This document shows positions 6,658 to 8,266 of a stretch of 8,266 nucleotides of DNA, one piece after another. The DNA comes from Verrucomicrobiales bacterium (GTDB lineage: Bacteria; Verrucomicrobiota; Verrucomicrobiia; Verrucomicrobiales; Verrucomicrobiaceae). The stretch spans positions 1 through 8,266 of the forward strand of contig DMMK01000197.1 of NCBI GenBank assembly GCA_003453085.1, in the 5' to 3' direction. The translations under genes were made by a program, and so were the position numbers. Each line of letters opens with the position of its first letter. Within the stretch, counting starts at the first letter, position 1. The notes below the pieces were generated by a model. It did no database searches and had not been told where the DNA came from. It worked only from the letters and a program-made list of their open reading frames with translations.

Positions 6658-7932
6658 GTGGCTGATGTGAGTTCCCCCATAGATCGTGACCGCCTGCGTT
6701 CCAACCAATGGCGCAAGCTGCGCTCCATTCTCGTCACCGTGAATGGAGCGGGCGGATTTTACGCCAGCAAGTTTCAGACTGCCAAAGTGGTGGTCTCCTC
6801 CATGAATGGCGTCGAGGATTTCATTCAGCAGGTGCCTTTCACACTGAAGGAGGAGCTGCTGGCAGACCGCCTCGCCCACCCACCCTTTGGCACGCACTTG
6901 ACCCAGCCGCTGGAGTCCTATACGCGCTTTTGCCAGACCAGCGGCACCAGCAGTGGCCAGCCCGTGGCTTGGCTGGATACGCCGGAAAGCTGGGAGGCCA
7001 TGCTGAAATGCTGGCGTCATGTCTATGACGGCGCGGATCTGGTGGCAGGAAAGGACCGCATCTTCTTCGCCTTTTCGTTCGGCCCCTTCTTGGGTTTTTG
7101 GACCGCGTATGAGGCAGCGAATGGCCACTACCTCACCCTACCTAGCGGGGGGCTTTCCAGCCAGGCAAGATTGGAAATGATGGCTCGCTATGGGGCAACC
7201 GTCCTGTGCTGCACGCCTACGTATGCCCTGCGTCTGGGCGAGATGATTGGCGAGGCCAGCGGGGTGGAACACCTTTCTCTGCGCGTGCAGAAAATCATCG
7301 TCGCAGGCGAGCCCGGCGGCAGCATCCCTGAAGTGCGTGCGCGCATTGAAAAACTATGGAATGCCCGTGTGTATGATCACCACGGCATGACGGAGGTGGG
7401 CCCCGTGAGTTATGAAACCACCGCCGTTCCCGGCCAGCTCGTGGTCATTGAGGAGGCTTATTTGGCCGAGGTCATCGATCCCGCCACCGGCCTGGAAGTG
7501 AACGAAGGAGAATGTGGGGAACTGGTGCTCACCACACTGGATCGTACCGCTGGCCCGCTGCTGCGCTACCGTACCGGCGACTGGGTGAAAAAGCGCCTCT
7601 GGCAGGGCCGCTTAGCCCTGGAAGGTGGCGTGCTCAGTCGCGTGGACGACATGGTCGTAGTGCGGGGCGTGAATGTGTACCCCAGCGCGGTCGAGGCCGT
7701 GGTGAGGCAGTTTAGCGAGATCGCCGAATTCATGGTGGAACAGCGCAAGGTGGATGCCATGGACGAGATCGAACTCCTCATCGAAGTCCCGGGCAATGTC
7801 TCCAAGGCTCTGATCAAACGACTGGAGGCCAAGCTGCGCGATACCTTCTCCATGCGGATTCCCGTGCGGCTGGTGGATGCGGACAGCCTGCCTCGACATG
7901 AGTTTAAGGCGAAACGCTGGCGCAAGGTATGA
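6658..7932 (+). CDS. PaaK-like adenylate-forming ligase (phenylacetate-CoA ligase family)
   Basis: A 424-residue member of the ANL superfamily, closest in style to phenylacetate-CoA ligases. Such enzymes activate a carboxylic acid with ATP to an acyl-adenylate, then usually pass it to CoA or another thiol. Motifs in order: TSGTSSGQP (94-102), the phosphate-binding loop; AGEPGG (216-221); YDHHGMTEVG (239-248), the adenine/acyl-binding signature; LRYRTGD (302-308), with Asp308 as the ribose ligand; and RVDDMVVVRGVNVYPSAVE (328-346), the hinge into the C-terminal domain. The C-terminus ends HEFKAKRW (414-421), where a lysine could serve as the adenylation lysine. The preceding in-frame stop is at 6625-6627. 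The GTG at 6658 is the best early start, but GTG at 6667 is also possible, and neither has a strong ribosome binding site. It follows the ROK gene by 59 bases, and its stop overlaps the next start. No acyl carrier protein is visible. The acid substrate is unknown; aryl acids are only one option. Confidence 0.88.
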   Translation: MADVSSPIDRDRLRSNQWRKLRSILVTVNGAGGFYASKFQTAKVVVSSMNGVEDFIQQVPFTLKEELLADRLAHPPFGTHLTQPLESYTRFCQTSGTSSGQPVAWLDTPESWEAMLKCWRHVYDGADLVAGKDRIFFAFSFGPFLGFWTAYEAANGHYLTLPSGGLSSQARLEMMARYGATVLCCTPTYALRLGEMIGEASGVEHLSLRVQKIIVAGEPGGSIPEVRARIEKLWNARVYDHHGMTEVGPVSYETTAVPGQLVVIEEAYLAEVIDPATGLEVNEGECGELVLTTLDRTAGPLLRYRTGDWVKKRLWQGRLALEGGVLSRVDDMVVVRGVNVYPSAVEAVVRQFSEIAEFMVEQRKVDAMDEIELLIEVPGNVSKALIKRLEAKLRDTFSMRIPVRLVDADSLPRHEFKAKRWRKV

Positions 7933-8266
7933 TTCAGCTGCGCGTGGAAGGATTCGTGCGGGCGTGGCCGTTATGGATATCAGCCTGCATGCATCCGCGC
8001 CTTCCTTTGTTCCTTTCCTTCAGCTTTGCCCTGGCCTGTCCAGCGGCAGACCCTCTGCCCGGGCACTCGCTCCATGGGGAGGCCTTTAATGAGGGGCCGC
8101 GACAGGCCGCAGTGTTGATGCCGGGCACGGGCAAGGTGGACTTTAAAATCTCCACCAAGAACGCGGAAGCCCAGAAGTTCTTCAATCAGGGCGTCGGACA
8201 ACTTCATGGCTTTTGGTACTATGAGGCGGAACGTTCCTTCCGGCAGGTGGCGCTTTTGGATAAAGA
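7929..8266 (+). CDS. Exported TPR-type protein, N-terminal part, cut by right window edge
   Basis: The 112 visible codons begin with a hydrophobic export signal, then a segment (EAFNEGPRQAAVLMPGTGKV, about 51-70) and QKFFNQGVGQLHGFWYYEAE (about 80-99) leading into SFRQVALLD. The last part reads as the first tetratricopeptide-like helix pair (QG...HGF..YEA.RSFRQ.A.LD), a signature I associate with a family of secreted TPR proteins in Planctomycetota and Verrucomicrobiota; that assignment is from memory. The ATG at 7929 overlaps the ligase stop as ATGA, which suggests translational coupling. A second ATG at 7989 gives a cleaner signal peptide (HPRLPLFLSFSFALAC after Met), so the true start is uncertain. 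Its role is unknown; it likely acts in the periplasm or outer envelope. Whether it belongs functionally with the SDR-ROK-ligase genes or is only co-transcribed cannot be decided. Confidence 0.75.
   Translation, partial: MIQLRVEGFVRAWPLWISACMHPRLPLFLSFSFALACPAADPLPGHSLHGEAFNEGPRQAAVLMPGTGKVDFKISTKNAEAQKFFNQGVGQLHGFWYYEAERSFRQVALLDK

Noticed and set aside
1..8266. CRISPR arrays, tRNA or rRNA genes, insertion sequences, phage or defence systems
   Set aside because: I looked for direct repeats, cloverleaf-like segments, transposase or integrase motifs and defence-type domains and saw none. dprA is the only DNA-handling gene.

Overview
The window reads as an ordinary chromosomal segment of a GC-rich bacterium, most likely Verrucomicrobiota (a Prosthecobacter- or Verrucomicrobium-like lineage), with Planctomycetota as the alternative. 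The basis is gene content: a Tat-exported DUF1501 protein, a TPR-type exported protein of a style common in the Planctomycetota-Verrucomicrobiota group, and genes with weak or absent Shine-Dalgarno sequences. The phylum call is inference from protein style, since no rRNA or other marker lies in the window. I see no tRNA, rRNA, CRISPR array, insertion sequence, phage gene or attachment site.

Left block (1-3005), all on the minus strand: an L,D-transpeptidase lipoprotein (3005-2265), dprA (2180-1080) and a family-4-type glycosyltransferase (1008 to beyond the left edge). The spacings are 84 and 71 bases. The three could be co-transcribed, but functionally they look like loosely associated housekeeping genes: wall cross-linking, DNA processing in transformation, and glycan synthesis. 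The glycosyltransferase contains a run of 11 identical bases that is in frame but replaces an expected short motif.

Middle (3006-4884): a 228-base divergent intergenic region with one consensus -10 hexamer on the plus strand, then a lone DUF1501 gene (3234-4640) without the DUF1549/DUF1553 cytochrome-type partner often found beside it. After it comes a 244-base non-coding gap with three clean dyad symmetries.

Right block (4885 to beyond the right edge), all on the plus strand: an SDR dehydrogenase, a ROK-family sugar-kinase-like protein that has lost all three zinc cysteines and the usual sugar-binding glutamate, a PaaK-like adenylate-forming ligase, and the start of an exported TPR protein whose start codon overlaps the ligase stop. 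The spacings of 7, 59 and -4 bases suggest an operon. An oxidoreductase, a ROK protein and an acyl-activating enzyme together suggest a small, uncharacterised metabolic module; the substrate cannot be read from the sequence. This block is the most interesting part of the window.
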